NCBI GenBank assembly: GCA_002305315.1
Contig: DBQQ01000032.1
Location: 391-40,775 of the forward strand
Direction of reading: 5' to 3'
Length of the DNA: 40,385 bases
DNA from: Clostridiales bacterium UBA1390
GTDB lineage: Bacteria; Bacillota; Clostridia; Lachnospirales; Bianqueaceae
Part shown: one piece after another, positions 18,668-26,233 of the stretch
Layout of the letters: every line of letters starts with the position of its first letter
How positions within the stretch are numbered: the first letter of the stretch is position 1
Made by a program: the position numbers and the translations under genes
Notes under the pieces: generated by a model
Database searches by the model: none
Seen by the model: only the letters and a program-made list of their open reading frames with translations
What the model was told of the DNA's origin: nothing

Positions 18668-18684
18668 AAGGTTCGGTGAACCTT
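18668..18684 (+). promoter_or_regulatory. Hairpin at the 5' end of the transcript
   Basis: AAGGTTC-GGT-GAACCTT is a perfect seven-base stem at the predicted 5' end of the 18711 mRNA. Such stems often stabilise messages. Confidence 0.5.
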
Positions 18685-18710
18685 ATTATAAAGAAAGAGA
18701 GTGACATAAT

Positions 18711-19133
18711 ATGGCAGCCAAACTGCAAATCGAGTTTCAAGTAACCAAGTCCGGTCATCCGCTGGAAATTAGCGATCATTTGTCAAGCCTGCTCAAGAGC
18801 AAGAGTGATCAGATTCCTCCCGCGTATATGTGTAATAAGGAGAAGCTGGTGTTTATCATCTATGAAAAGGTAGATAAAGTTCTGAAGGAATATATCGAGA
18901 GCTTGAATCAAGAAAAGACCGCTAATGTTGCTTATATTTCCATGTATGGAGAAGGAATGGATGAGCTTTCTTCCATCTCCAAGGGCTTGGGCGTCAATGT
19001 AGTGGGTACTTATAACGTAGGTATCAAGAAGGGCCTGTTTGGCAAGGGAAAACTGACCCAGGAGGAGATTGATGGTGCAGTAGAGTTTGCTAAGAAAGAA
19101 GCAAACCAGCTGTTTGAGAGTCTGCACCTGTAA
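18711..19133 (+). CDS. Small protein with a flavodoxin-like C-terminal half
   Basis: The 140-residue soluble protein has no signal peptide. The N-terminal half (1-60) is unlike known motifs. From about 55 the pattern beta strand (NVAYISMYGEGMDE), then VGTYNVGIKKGLFGKGKLTQEEIDGAVEFAKKEANQ resembles the last third of flavodoxin-like proteins. The phosphate-binding loop that flavodoxins use for FMN is not visible, so flavin binding is doubtful. The ribosome site is weak, but the promoter is close to consensus and the leader carries a perfect hairpin, suggesting high expression. It is divergent from a LysR regulator and ends at an intrinsic terminator. Confidence 0.6.
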   Translation: MAAKLQIEFQVTKSGHPLEISDHLSSLLKSKSDQIPPAYMCNKEKLVFIIYEKVDKVLKEYIESLNQEKTANVAYISMYGEGMDELSSISKGLGVNVVGTYNVGIKKGLFGKGKLTQEEIDGAVEFAKKEANQLFESLHL

Positions 19134-19146
19134 GATTGCGACATGA

Positions 19147-19199
19147 GGTTTCGTGCCATAGAGGAAGCGTTAGCAAATCATGGTGCGGAACCCCTTTTT
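19147..19199 (+). terminator. Terminator after the flavodoxin-like gene
   Basis: GGTTTCGTGCCAT can pair over 13 positions, including G-U pairs, with ATGGTGCGGAACC (19180-19192) around a 20-base loop. A run of five Ts follows. Confidence 0.65.
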
Positions 19200-19214
19200 A
19201 TGTGAGGGCAAAAC

Positions 19215-20042
19215 ATGAAAAAGAAAGGGATATGGATGGCCGTGGGGATTCTCGCGGGCATTGTGCTTTTTTTGATACTGCCACCCTTGGGAACGCTTAG
19301 AAGCATGGCCGTCATGTCAGTGTATTCAGCCTACTGTCAACGGGACAGTATCGAGAGCCACACAGGGATGCGGCTCAGGATTCCGGGCGGCATGAAGACC
19401 GGGGAACGGGACTGGTATCCGATGACGCTTTTTTATGATGCCAGTGAGGAATTTTCCTCGTATATAGGGGAGGATGTGCGGCTTAATATTTATTATAATT
19501 TCCCGGCTTTCGATATATGGGAAGGAAGTTCCTGGCTGTATGATCCGGACTCTCCGTATTATACCAGTTTCTATGGAGCGTATCTGGTAGAAGGCGGCGC
19601 AGGCTTTGGTTTCGATGAGGAGGGGAAAATCGATACCGAAGAAGCGGCGCAGGTCATTTGGTTTGATCTGTTCCGGCTGGTGCTGGATGATTTTGGCCTT
19701 TCTGAGCAGGACGCTGTGTTTGCGTGGGAAGAAGAGGAGCGAAAAGAGATTCCCTATTATGCGAACCTGGAAGACTGGCAGCAGATAGACGGACGGCTGG
19801 AAGTGAATGGGGCGGGCCATCATCCAAGGGATTTTTGCTTGTCCTATCTTCAGTACGGAAAGCCGGCGGAGGGGCCCGCGGAGGCATTTGCACCGGTGCG
19901 GCTGCAGGGGAGAATGATTGGGCGATATTTCGAGGAAGAAGATGTAAGTCTGTTTTTCTATATTCTATCGGGAGATCCTACGGTGCTGGAGGACTGTGAC
20001 AGACGCATTCTATCCCACAGCCAGGTGATTTGTGCGAATTAA
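19215..20042 (+). CDS. Membrane-anchored protein of unknown function
   Basis: The 275-residue protein has an N-terminal signal anchor (about 4-28, GIWMAVGILAGIVLFLILPPL) and an acidic extracytoplasmic domain rich in Tyr, Trp and Glu. Only one cysteine pair candidate is seen outside the anchor. I recognise no family. The ATG has GAGGG upstream. It starts 15 bases after the terminator of the preceding gene and no clear promoter of its own was found. Its stop lies just ahead of the ddl promoter. Confidence 0.7.
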   Translation: MKKKGIWMAVGILAGIVLFLILPPLGTLRSMAVMSVYSAYCQRDSIESHTGMRLRIPGGMKTGERDWYPMTLFYDASEEFSSYIGEDVRLNIYYNFPAFDIWEGSSWLYDPDSPYYTSFYGAYLVEGGAGFGFDEEGKIDTEEAAQVIWFDLFRLVLDDFGLSEQDAVFAWEEEERKEIPYYANLEDWQQIDGRLEVNGAGHHPRDFCLSYLQYGKPAEGPAEAFAPVRLQGRMIGRYFEEEDVSLFFYILSGDPTVLEDCDRRILSHSQVICAN

Positions 20043-20045
20043 ACA

Positions 20046-20074
20046 TTGATTTTTGCGCGCAGATAGGGTATGAT
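20046..20074 (+). promoter_or_regulatory. Promoter of ddl
   Basis: TTGATT (20046-20051) and TATGAT (20069-20074) are 17 bases apart. The expected start near 20081 supports the ddl ATG at 20108. Confidence 0.65.
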
Positions 20075-20107
20075 ACCATTTGTAAACCAATAGGAAGGGG
20101 AACAGGC

Positions 20108-21190
20108 ATGAAGGAATCTTACAGTGTGGTACTGTTATTTGGAGGCGTGTCTTCGGAGCACGATATCTCCTGTATGTCGGCACAGACTTTTATGAATGCC
20201 ATGGAGGCAGATGGAGGATATACGGTGTATCCGGTCTATATTGACCGAGAAGGCGCGTGGTTTTTATATGAAGGGGATAAGCGGGCGCTGCGGCAGGCGC
20301 CTTTGGAGGAATACAGAACGCCTGTTGCGATATTGCCAGGACTTGGGAAAGACTGTTTTCTGCTCCTGGGAGATGAAGGGCCGCAGAGTCTGACGGTGGA
20401 TGTGGTGATCCCTGTGCTGCATGGACTCAATGGAGAAGACGGAACGGTGCAGGGCCTTTTGGAAATGGCGCGTATCCCTTATGTAGGCTGCGGAGTGCTG
20501 GCATCGGCGCTGGGGATGGATAAGGTGTATACCAAGAAGATTGTGGCGGAACTGGGGATTCGTCAGGCAGCTTTTGTCGATCTCAGACGCGGCGAGATTC
20601 TGGACGCTATGGATACGGCGGTACAGAAGGTCGAGGCAGCGTTTGCCTATCCGGTATTCGTAAAGCCTTCCAGAGCGGGTTCTTCGGTGGGCGTCACAAA
20701 AGCGTCCAACCGTCAGGAACTGATGGATGGGCTCCGAAAGGCGGCGAAAGAAGACAGACGCGTTCTGGTAGAGGAGTTTATACAAGGCCGTGAAGTAGAG
20801 TGCGCGGTGCTGGGCGGAGAAGATCCGAAGGTCGCGAATGTAGGAGAGATCTTGGCGGCTGCCGAATTTTATGACTTTGATGCCAAGTATGTGAATGCGG
20901 AATCGAAAACCGTGGTGCCCGCGGATATCTGCGAATCGGCACGCCAGGAGATCCGCAGGGATGCCCGGGCGATCTTTCAGGCGATCGACGGCAGCGGATT
21001 GGCCCGTGTGGATTTCTTCATAGAGCAGAAGTCTGGCGAAGTCATATTTAATGAGATCAATACGTTCCCGGGATTTACCAATATCAGCATGTACCCCATG
21101 CTGTGGCAGGCCGAAGGGCTGTCCGTGGAGGAGCAAGTTCGGGAACTGATTCAAATCGCGATAGAGAGGAAACCATTATATGGAGCGTAA
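20108..21190 (+). CDS. ddl: D-alanine--D-alanine ligase
   Basis: The 360-residue ATP-grasp ligase joins two D-alanines for the peptidoglycan stem peptide. The N-terminal VVLLFGGVSSEHDISCMSAQ, the ATP-grasp parts VFVKPSRAGSSVGVTKA and EEFIQGREVECAVLGG, and the metal-binding FNEINTFPGFTNISMYP are all present. The omega loop reads YDFDAKYV. Its tyrosine marks D-Ala-D-Ala enzymes rather than vancomycin-type D-Ala-D-Lac ligases. The start at 20108 follows AGGAAGGGG and a promoter; the longer upstream reading frame precedes the promoter. The gene end overlaps the DUF1934 gene by 11 bases. Confidence 0.96.
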   Translation: MKESYSVVLLFGGVSSEHDISCMSAQTFMNAMEADGGYTVYPVYIDREGAWFLYEGDKRALRQAPLEEYRTPVAILPGLGKDCFLLLGDEGPQSLTVDVVIPVLHGLNGEDGTVQGLLEMARIPYVGCGVLASALGMDKVYTKKIVAELGIRQAAFVDLRRGEILDAMDTAVQKVEAAFAYPVFVKPSRAGSSVGVTKASNRQELMDGLRKAAKEDRRVLVEEFIQGREVECAVLGGEDPKVANVGEILAAAEFYDFDAKYVNAESKTVVPADICESARQEIRRDARAIFQAIDGSGLARVDFFIEQKSGEVIFNEINTFPGFTNISMYPMLWQAEGLSVEEQVRELIQIAIERKPLYGA

Positions 21191-21632
21191 TGTGTATATT
21201 TCTATTCGGGGAATCCACTCGATGGGGCTAAGCACGGAAGAAGATGATATCGAATTGGTAACACCCGGCAAATACTATGAGAGAAATGGAAAGCGATACC
21301 TTACTTATGAAGATGAGCGAGAGGATGGAAAACAGGGCCGAGCGACAGTAAAAATAGAAGATAACTGTGTGCTGGTCACGCAGCCAACTCCCTATGGAGC
21401 CAATCTGTGTTTCGAACAGGGGAAGCGTACCATTTTGATTTATAATACTCCTTTTGGTGTCCTGGAAATGGGAATCACGACAAATTCTCTGGTGATGGAT
21501 CTGAAAGAGCATAACTGGAAGATTCATGTAGATTATACATTGGATGTCGGAGGACAAAATACGGGGAGACATGCTGTGCATATTTTGGTGCAGGATCGAA
21601 AAGGAGAATCGAATATTCGATTGGTTCGATAA
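21180..21632 (+). CDS. DUF1934 (YwiB-like) protein
   Basis: This 150-residue protein is predicted to be a beta-barrel of the DUF1934 family. The beta-rich pattern (VYISIRGIH, GKRYLTYEDE, TVKIEDNCVLVTQ) and the C-terminal LGVLEMGI..LDVGGQNTGRHAVHILV region fit. Function is unknown. The start overlaps the last 11 bases of ddl, so translation is coupled to a cell-wall gene. The upstream sequence inside ddl (GAGAGGAAACC) acts as ribosome site. Confidence 0.85.
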   Translation: MERNVYISIRGIHSMGLSTEEDDIELVTPGKYYERNGKRYLTYEDEREDGKQGRATVKIEDNCVLVTQPTPYGANLCFEQGKRTILIYNTPFGVLEMGITTNSLVMDLKEHNWKIHVDYTLDVGGQNTGRHAVHILVQDRKGESNIRLVR

Positions 21633-21638
21633 AGGGAC

Positions 21639-21667
21639 TTGACTTTAGAACAAAAATTAGATAGACT
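21639..21667 (+). promoter_or_regulatory. Possible promoter for the small anchored protein
   Basis: TTGACT (21639-21644) and TAGACT (21662-21667) are 17 bases apart. The -10 match is moderate. Confidence 0.45.
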
Positions 21668-21701
21668 ATGATAGTAATTTGCAAAGGAGGCATAGACGCG
21701 G

Positions 21702-22208
21702 ATGGATGCGTTAAGTATTACATTTACCGTGATCCTGGTCGTGGCGGCGATTCTGGTGGGACTGTATTTTTTAGGAAGGAAGTTGCAGAAGAAATCAGAT
21801 GAGTCTCAGAAGTTCATCGATCAGAACCGACAGATGGTATCTGCATTTGTAATCGATAAGAAGAAAATGAAACTGTCAGAGGCAAATTTTCCAAAGGGGT
21901 CATTTGATAAAGTGCCATTTTATCTGAAGATTCGCAAACTTCCCATGGCGAAGGTGAAGGTGGGACCGCAGATCGTTACGATGCTGTGTGATGGAAACGT
22001 GTTTAAGACCCTGCCCACCAAGCGGAATCTGAAGCTGGAGATCTCAGGCGCCTATATTCTGGGATATTCTACGGCGAAGAAGGGCGAGAAGAAATATGAG
22101 CCGCCGAAGAAGCTGACCTGGCGGGAGAAGCTTATGGCCAAGGCACAGGGCCTCAGGAATCAGAGCAAGGATCAGGATAAAAAGACGGGATCTTCCAAGA
22201 AGAAATGA
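21702..22208 (+). CDS. Small membrane-anchored protein of unknown function
   Basis: The 168-residue protein has one N-terminal membrane helix (about 4-26, LSITFTVILVVAAILVGLYFL) followed by a very basic cytoplasmic part. The middle has a small domain (MVSAFVIDKKKMKLSEANFPK to SGAYILGYSTAKKG) and the C-terminus is a lysine-rich tail. The AAAGGAGG site is 11 bases from the ATG, a long spacing. It is followed by a perfect terminator, so it is monocistronic or the end of the ddl unit. I do not recognise a named family. Confidence 0.75.
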   Translation: MDALSITFTVILVVAAILVGLYFLGRKLQKKSDESQKFIDQNRQMVSAFVIDKKKMKLSEANFPKGSFDKVPFYLKIRKLPMAKVKVGPQIVTMLCDGNVFKTLPTKRNLKLEISGAYILGYSTAKKGEKKYEPPKKLTWREKLMAKAQGLRNQSKDQDKKTGSSKKK

Positions 22209-22216
22209 GAAACTGT

Positions 22217-22242
22217 AAAAAAGCGGGAAATCCCGCTTTTTC
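22217..22242 (+). terminator. Intrinsic terminator
   Basis: AAAAAGCGGGA-AA-TCCCGCTTTTT is a near-perfect palindrome with T run on either strand, ending the 21702 gene. Confidence 0.92.
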
Positions 22243-22265
22243 TTGTTTCATTTCGTCTAAAGAAG

Positions 22266-22294
22266 TTGTTTTCAGGCGGGATCTATGCTATACT
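22266..22294 (+). promoter_or_regulatory. Promoter of purL
   Basis: TTGTTT (22266-22271) and TATACT (22289-22294) are 17 bases apart with an extended -10 TGC. The leader is only about 35 bases, too short for a purine riboswitch. Confidence 0.7.
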
Positions 22295-22335
22295 TACAGT
22301 GTGCAATTGAAACTACACAAGAAGGACGGGAGCGT

Positions 22336-25300
22336 ATGTCAATGGTAAAGCGTGTTTATGTTGAGAAGAAGCCGGGATTCCGTGTGGAAGCGGAAGGGCT
22401 TTTAGAAGAGCTGCGGGACAATCTGAACCTGGAGAGGTTGACGTCCGTTCGGATTCTGCATCGTTACGACCTGGAGAATCTGTCCGAGGGCACCTATCAG
22501 CGTGCGGTTCGGCGCATTCTTTCGGAGGCACCGGTGGATGATGTATATGAAGAAGAGGTGACTTTGGATCCGGCGGATTTTGTCTTTGCGGTGGAGTATT
22601 TGCCGGGACAGTATGACCAGAGAGCGGACTCCGCAGTGCAGTGTATTCAGATTTTGGAGGCGGAGGAGAAGCCGAAGGTCAACTATGCCAAGGAGTACGT
22701 GCTGGCGGGAAGTCTGACCGAAGAGGAAAAGCAGGCCGTCAAGGAATACTGCATCAATACGGTGGATTCCAGAGAAGCGGATCTGGCCAAGCCGGATACT
22801 CTCGATATGCATTATGGCGTCCCCGCGGATGTGGCCATTGTAGAGGGCTTTTGTCAGAAGTCCGAGGAAGAGATTGAAAAGATGCGCCAGGAATTGGGAT
22901 TGGCCATGAGTCAGGCGGATCTTTTACATACGCAGAAGTATTTCAGAGATACAGAGCACCGGGATCCCAGCATCACGGAGATTCGGGTGTTGGATACATA
23001 CTGGTCCGATCATTGTCGGCATACGACCTTTGGGACCGTGCTTACGAGCGTCCGGTTTGAGGATGGGACACTGCTGACTCCGGTACGGGCTTCTTATGAG
23101 GATTATCTGGAAACCAGGAAGCTCCTGGGAAGAGAGGATAAGCCGCAGTGCCTGATGGATGTGGCGCTGGCGGCCATGCGCAGGCTGAAGGCGGAGGGCC
23201 GTCTTACGGACCTGGAGGAGAGCAACGAGATCAATGCCTGCAGCATCGTTTTGCCGGTGGATGTGGATGGTCAGGAGGAAGAATGGCTCCTGATGTTCAA
23301 GAATGAGACGCATAATCACCCGACGGAAATCGAGCCCTTCGGTGGGGCTGCCACCTGTCTGGGCGGTGCGATCCGTGACCCGCTGTCCGGCCGTTCTTAT
23401 GTATATCAGGCCATGCGAATCACGGGTGGGGCGGATCCTACGGTATCGGTGAAAGATACGCTGCCGGGTAAGCTGCCGCAGAAGAAGCTGGCGAAGCAGG
23501 CGGCGAAGGGATACAGTTCCTACGGAAACCAGATTGGACTGGCTACGGGGTATGTGCATGAGATTTATCATCCAGGCTTCATGGCAAAGCATATGGAGCT
23601 GGGCGCGGTCATCGCGGCGGCTCCACGGGCGAATGTGGTGCGCGGCGCGGCCGATCCTTCGGACGTGGTGATTCTTCTGGGTGGAGATACAGGTCGGGAC
23701 GGCTGCGGCGGTGCGACCGGATCTTCCAAGGCGCATACCGAGGAGTCGATTCATACCTGCGGTGCAGAAGTGCAGAAGGGAAATCCTCCTACGGAGCGTA
23801 AGATTCAGCGGTTATTCCGAAATCCGAAGGTGAGCCGTCTGATTAAAGTATGTAACGACTTTGGCGCGGGCGGTGTCTGCGTGGCAATCGGTGAGTTGGC
23901 GGATGGTTTGGATATTCAGTTGGATCTGGTGCCGAAGAAGTATGCGGGCCTGGATGGTACGGAGCTTGCGATCTCGGAGTCGCAGGAGCGTATGGCCGTG
24001 GTCGTGAAACAGGAAGACGCGGCAGCGTTCTTAGCCTATGCCGCAGAGGAAAATCTGAACGCGGTGCAGGTCGCTGTGGTGACGGAATCTCCCAGACTGG
24101 TCATGCACTGGAGAGATCAGGTGATCGTGGATCTGTCCCGGGAGTTTATCGCGACGAATGGTGCTCCTAGCTATGCAGAAGCGCTTGTGACCTGCCCGGC
24201 AGAGGCGGAGCCCTCGTTACCGGAACGCGCGAGCCAGAAGAACTTCAAAGAGAAGGTGCGGATGATCATGGGCGATCTGTCCGTATGCAGCCAGAAGGGC
24301 CTGGTAGAGATGTTCGATTCCAGTATCGGCGCTTCCACGGTGCTGATGCCCTATGGCGGCAAGTATCAGATGACGCCGATTCAGACCATGGTGGCCAAGC
24401 TGCCGGTAACCGGAGAGACCACAACCGTGTCCATGATGGCCTGTGGGTATGACCCCTATGTTTCCAGCTGGAGTCCCTATCATGGGGCGATGTATGCGGT
24501 GGTCGAGTCGGTAGCGAGAATCGTAGCCGCGGGCGGAGATTATCATAAGATCCACTTCACCTTCCAGGAATATTTTGAGAGAATGGGTTCCCAGGAGAGC
24601 TGGGGCAAGCCATTGGCGGCGCTGCTGGGCGCACACCAGGCACAGCGGGAGCTGGGACTGGCTTCGATTGGAGGCAAGGACTCCATGTCGGGTTCCTTTG
24701 GCAAGATGCACGTGCCGCCCACGCTGATTTCTCTGGCAGTCGCAGCTGCGCATACGCAGGATGTGCTGACGCCGCAGATGAAGTCGGCAGGCAATCAGGT
24801 GGTCTATGCGGAGCCCGTTTTGACAGCGGAGAAAGTCTATGACTTCCAGGCGCTCATGCGCTTGTATGACCATGTGACAGAAGGCATCCGCAAGGGAGAA
24901 GTGCTGTCTGCATATGCTGTGGACGGCGGAGGCCTGATCGAGGCAGTCGTCAAGATGTGTTTGGGGAACCGACTGGGCTTCCGGTTCCAGGATGTGCCGG
25001 AGGTGCATCAGGCACTGCGGCAGGCGCCGGTATACGGCGGTCTGGTTCTGGAACTGGCGGAAGGGACAGATCCGGCGTCCTATGGAATGTCCCTGGGTGT
25101 GGTCACCGAAGAAGCGGTGTTTAGCCTGGGCGAGGAGAGCATCTTCCTGGATGAGGTGCTTGCGGTATACGAAGGTCGTCTGGAAAAGGTATATAAGACG
25201 CAGGTGCCCGATCGGACTCCGATTGGCGATACACCGTTCTATAATGGAGAACGTACTGTATATATTGGAAAAGAGGGCGGAAAGCGTCCGCGTGTCTTCA

Positions 25301-26082
25301 TTCCGGTATTCCCGGGAACCAACTGCGAGTACGATACGGCGAGAGCCTTCCGGATGGCAGGTGCGGAACCGGATGTGTTCGTGCTGAGAAACCGGAACGC
25401 GCAGGATATTCGGGAATCTATTGACGAGATGGCAAGACGGATCCAACAGGCGCAGATCCTGATGTTCAGCGGCGGCTTCTCCGCAGGAGACGAGCCGGAG
25501 GGTTCCGGTAAGTTCATCGCAGCGGTATTCTCTAACGAAAAGCTCAAGGAAGCCACGATGCGTCTTCTGACACAGCAGGATGGTCTGGTTCTGGGAATCT
25601 GTAATGGATTCCAGGCACTGATCAAACTGGGATTGGTGCCCTACGGCGAGATCCGGGAGCTTTCTGAGAAGGATCCGACGCTGACATATAATACAATCGG
25701 CCGTCACGCCTCCTGCATGGTCAGAACGAGAGTGGTATCCAACCGTTCCCCCTGGCTGATGGGCGCAGAGCCGGGTGACATTCATACGATCGCCATCTCT
25801 CATGGAGAAGGCCGCTTTATGGCGGATGAGGCGATGCTCGCACGTCTGGCGGCGAATGGCCAGATCGCGACGCAGTATGTCGATATGGAAGGACATCCCA
25901 CCATGGATATTCGGTATAATCCGAATGGTTCTCTGTGGGCCATAGAAGGCATCACATCTCCGGATGGAAGAGTGCTGGGTAAGATGGGGCATTCGGAACG
26001 TATCGGAGATCAGGTGGCGAAGAATATCGAAGGCAATAAGGATCAGAAGATTTTCGCATCGGGTGTGGCATATTTTGGATAA
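22336..26082 (+). CDS. purL: Phosphoribosylformylglycinamidine synthase, single-chain
   Basis: The 1248-residue cytosolic enzyme makes FGAM from FGAR, ATP and glutamine (fourth step of purine synthesis). It is the fused form, with no separate PurS or PurQ. The N-terminal PurS-like and linker regions (1-220) precede two AIRS-type halves (about 220-960; KNETHNHPTEIEPFGGAATCLGG, GGKDSMSGSFG). A C-terminal class-I glutaminase follows, with Cys1089 in LGICNGFQ and His1156/Glu1158 in SHGEGRF. It is shorter than the E. coli form (about 1295). The ATG at 22336 follows GGACGGGAG, while the upstream frame starts inside the promoter. It stands alone rather than in a pur operon. Confidence 0.96.
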   Translation: MSMVKRVYVEKKPGFRVEAEGLLEELRDNLNLERLTSVRILHRYDLENLSEGTYQRAVRRILSEAPVDDVYEEEVTLDPADFVFAVEYLPGQYDQRADSAVQCIQILEAEEKPKVNYAKEYVLAGSLTEEEKQAVKEYCINTVDSREADLAKPDTLDMHYGVPADVAIVEGFCQKSEEEIEKMRQELGLAMSQADLLHTQKYFRDTEHRDPSITEIRVLDTYWSDHCRHTTFGTVLTSVRFEDGTLLTPVRASYEDYLETRKLLGREDKPQCLMDVALAAMRRLKAEGRLTDLEESNEINACSIVLPVDVDGQEEEWLLMFKNETHNHPTEIEPFGGAATCLGGAIRDPLSGRSYVYQAMRITGGADPTVSVKDTLPGKLPQKKLAKQAAKGYSSYGNQIGLATGYVHEIYHPGFMAKHMELGAVIAAAPRANVVRGAADPSDVVILLGGDTGRDGCGGATGSSKAHTEESIHTCGAEVQKGNPPTERKIQRLFRNPKVSRLIKVCNDFGAGGVCVAIGELADGLDIQLDLVPKKYAGLDGTELAISESQERMAVVVKQEDAAAFLAYAAEENLNAVQVAVVTESPRLVMHWRDQVIVDLSREFIATNGAPSYAEALVTCPAEAEPSLPERASQKNFKEKVRMIMGDLSVCSQKGLVEMFDSSIGASTVLMPYGGKYQMTPIQTMVAKLPVTGETTTVSMMACGYDPYVSSWSPYHGAMYAVVESVARIVAAGGDYHKIHFTFQEYFERMGSQESWGKPLAALLGAHQAQRELGLASIGGKDSMSGSFGKMHVPPTLISLAVAAAHTQDVLTPQMKSAGNQVVYAEPVLTAEKVYDFQALMRLYDHVTEGIRKGEVLSAYAVDGGGLIEAVVKMCLGNRLGFRFQDVPEVHQALRQAPVYGGLVLELAEGTDPASYGMSLGVVTEEAVFSLGEESIFLDEVLAVYEGRLEKVYKTQVPDRTPIGDTPFYNGERTVYIGKEGGKRPRVFIPVFPGTNCEYDTARAFRMAGAEPDVFVLRNRNAQDIRESIDEMARRIQQAQILMFSGGFSAGDEPEGSGKFIAAVFSNEKLKEATMRLLTQQDGLVLGICNGFQALIKLGLVPYGEIRELSEKDPTLTYNTIGRHASCMVRTRVVSNRSPWLMGAEPGDIHTIAISHGEGRFMADEAMLARLAANGQIATQYVDMEGHPTMDIRYNPNGSLWAIEGITSPDGRVLGKMGHSERIGDQVAKNIEGNKDQKIFASGVAYFG

Positions 26083-26091
26083 TCATGGCTT

Positions 26092-26125
26092 GCGTACAGG
26101 GAAAGATTGGAAGTTCCCTGTACGC
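26092..26125 (+). terminator. Strong hairpin after purL without a T tract
   Basis: GCGTACAGGGAA pairs perfectly with TTCCCTGTACGC over 12 bases with a 10-base loop. No T run follows, so it may protect the 3' end or act as a factor-assisted terminator. Confidence 0.55.
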
Positions 26126-26166
26126 TGGCTCTGTCGAATTGTCAGAAGAATTTAAGAAAAAATACA

Positions 26167-26195
26167 TTGAATTATACGGGCGTTTGCTGTATAAT
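26167..26195 (+). promoter_or_regulatory. Promoter of the PP2C-LysM gene
   Basis: TTGAAT (26167-26172) and TATAAT (26190-26195) are 17 bases apart, about 32 bases before the expected ribosome site and ATG. Confidence 0.75.
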
Positions 26196-26233
26196 CAAAG
26201 AATAAGCAGAATATTCAATAAGGATGGTGTGGT

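Noticed and set aside
22295..22335. Purine riboswitch ahead of purL
   Set aside because: The leader between predicted transcript start and ATG is only about 35 bases and cannot hold the aptamer.
24217..25992. Long open frame (591 codons) on the minus strand opposite purL
   Set aside because: It is antisense to a complete, motif-bearing purL, lacks a ribosome site and has a low-complexity His/Arg-rich translation typical of a codon-bias shadow.
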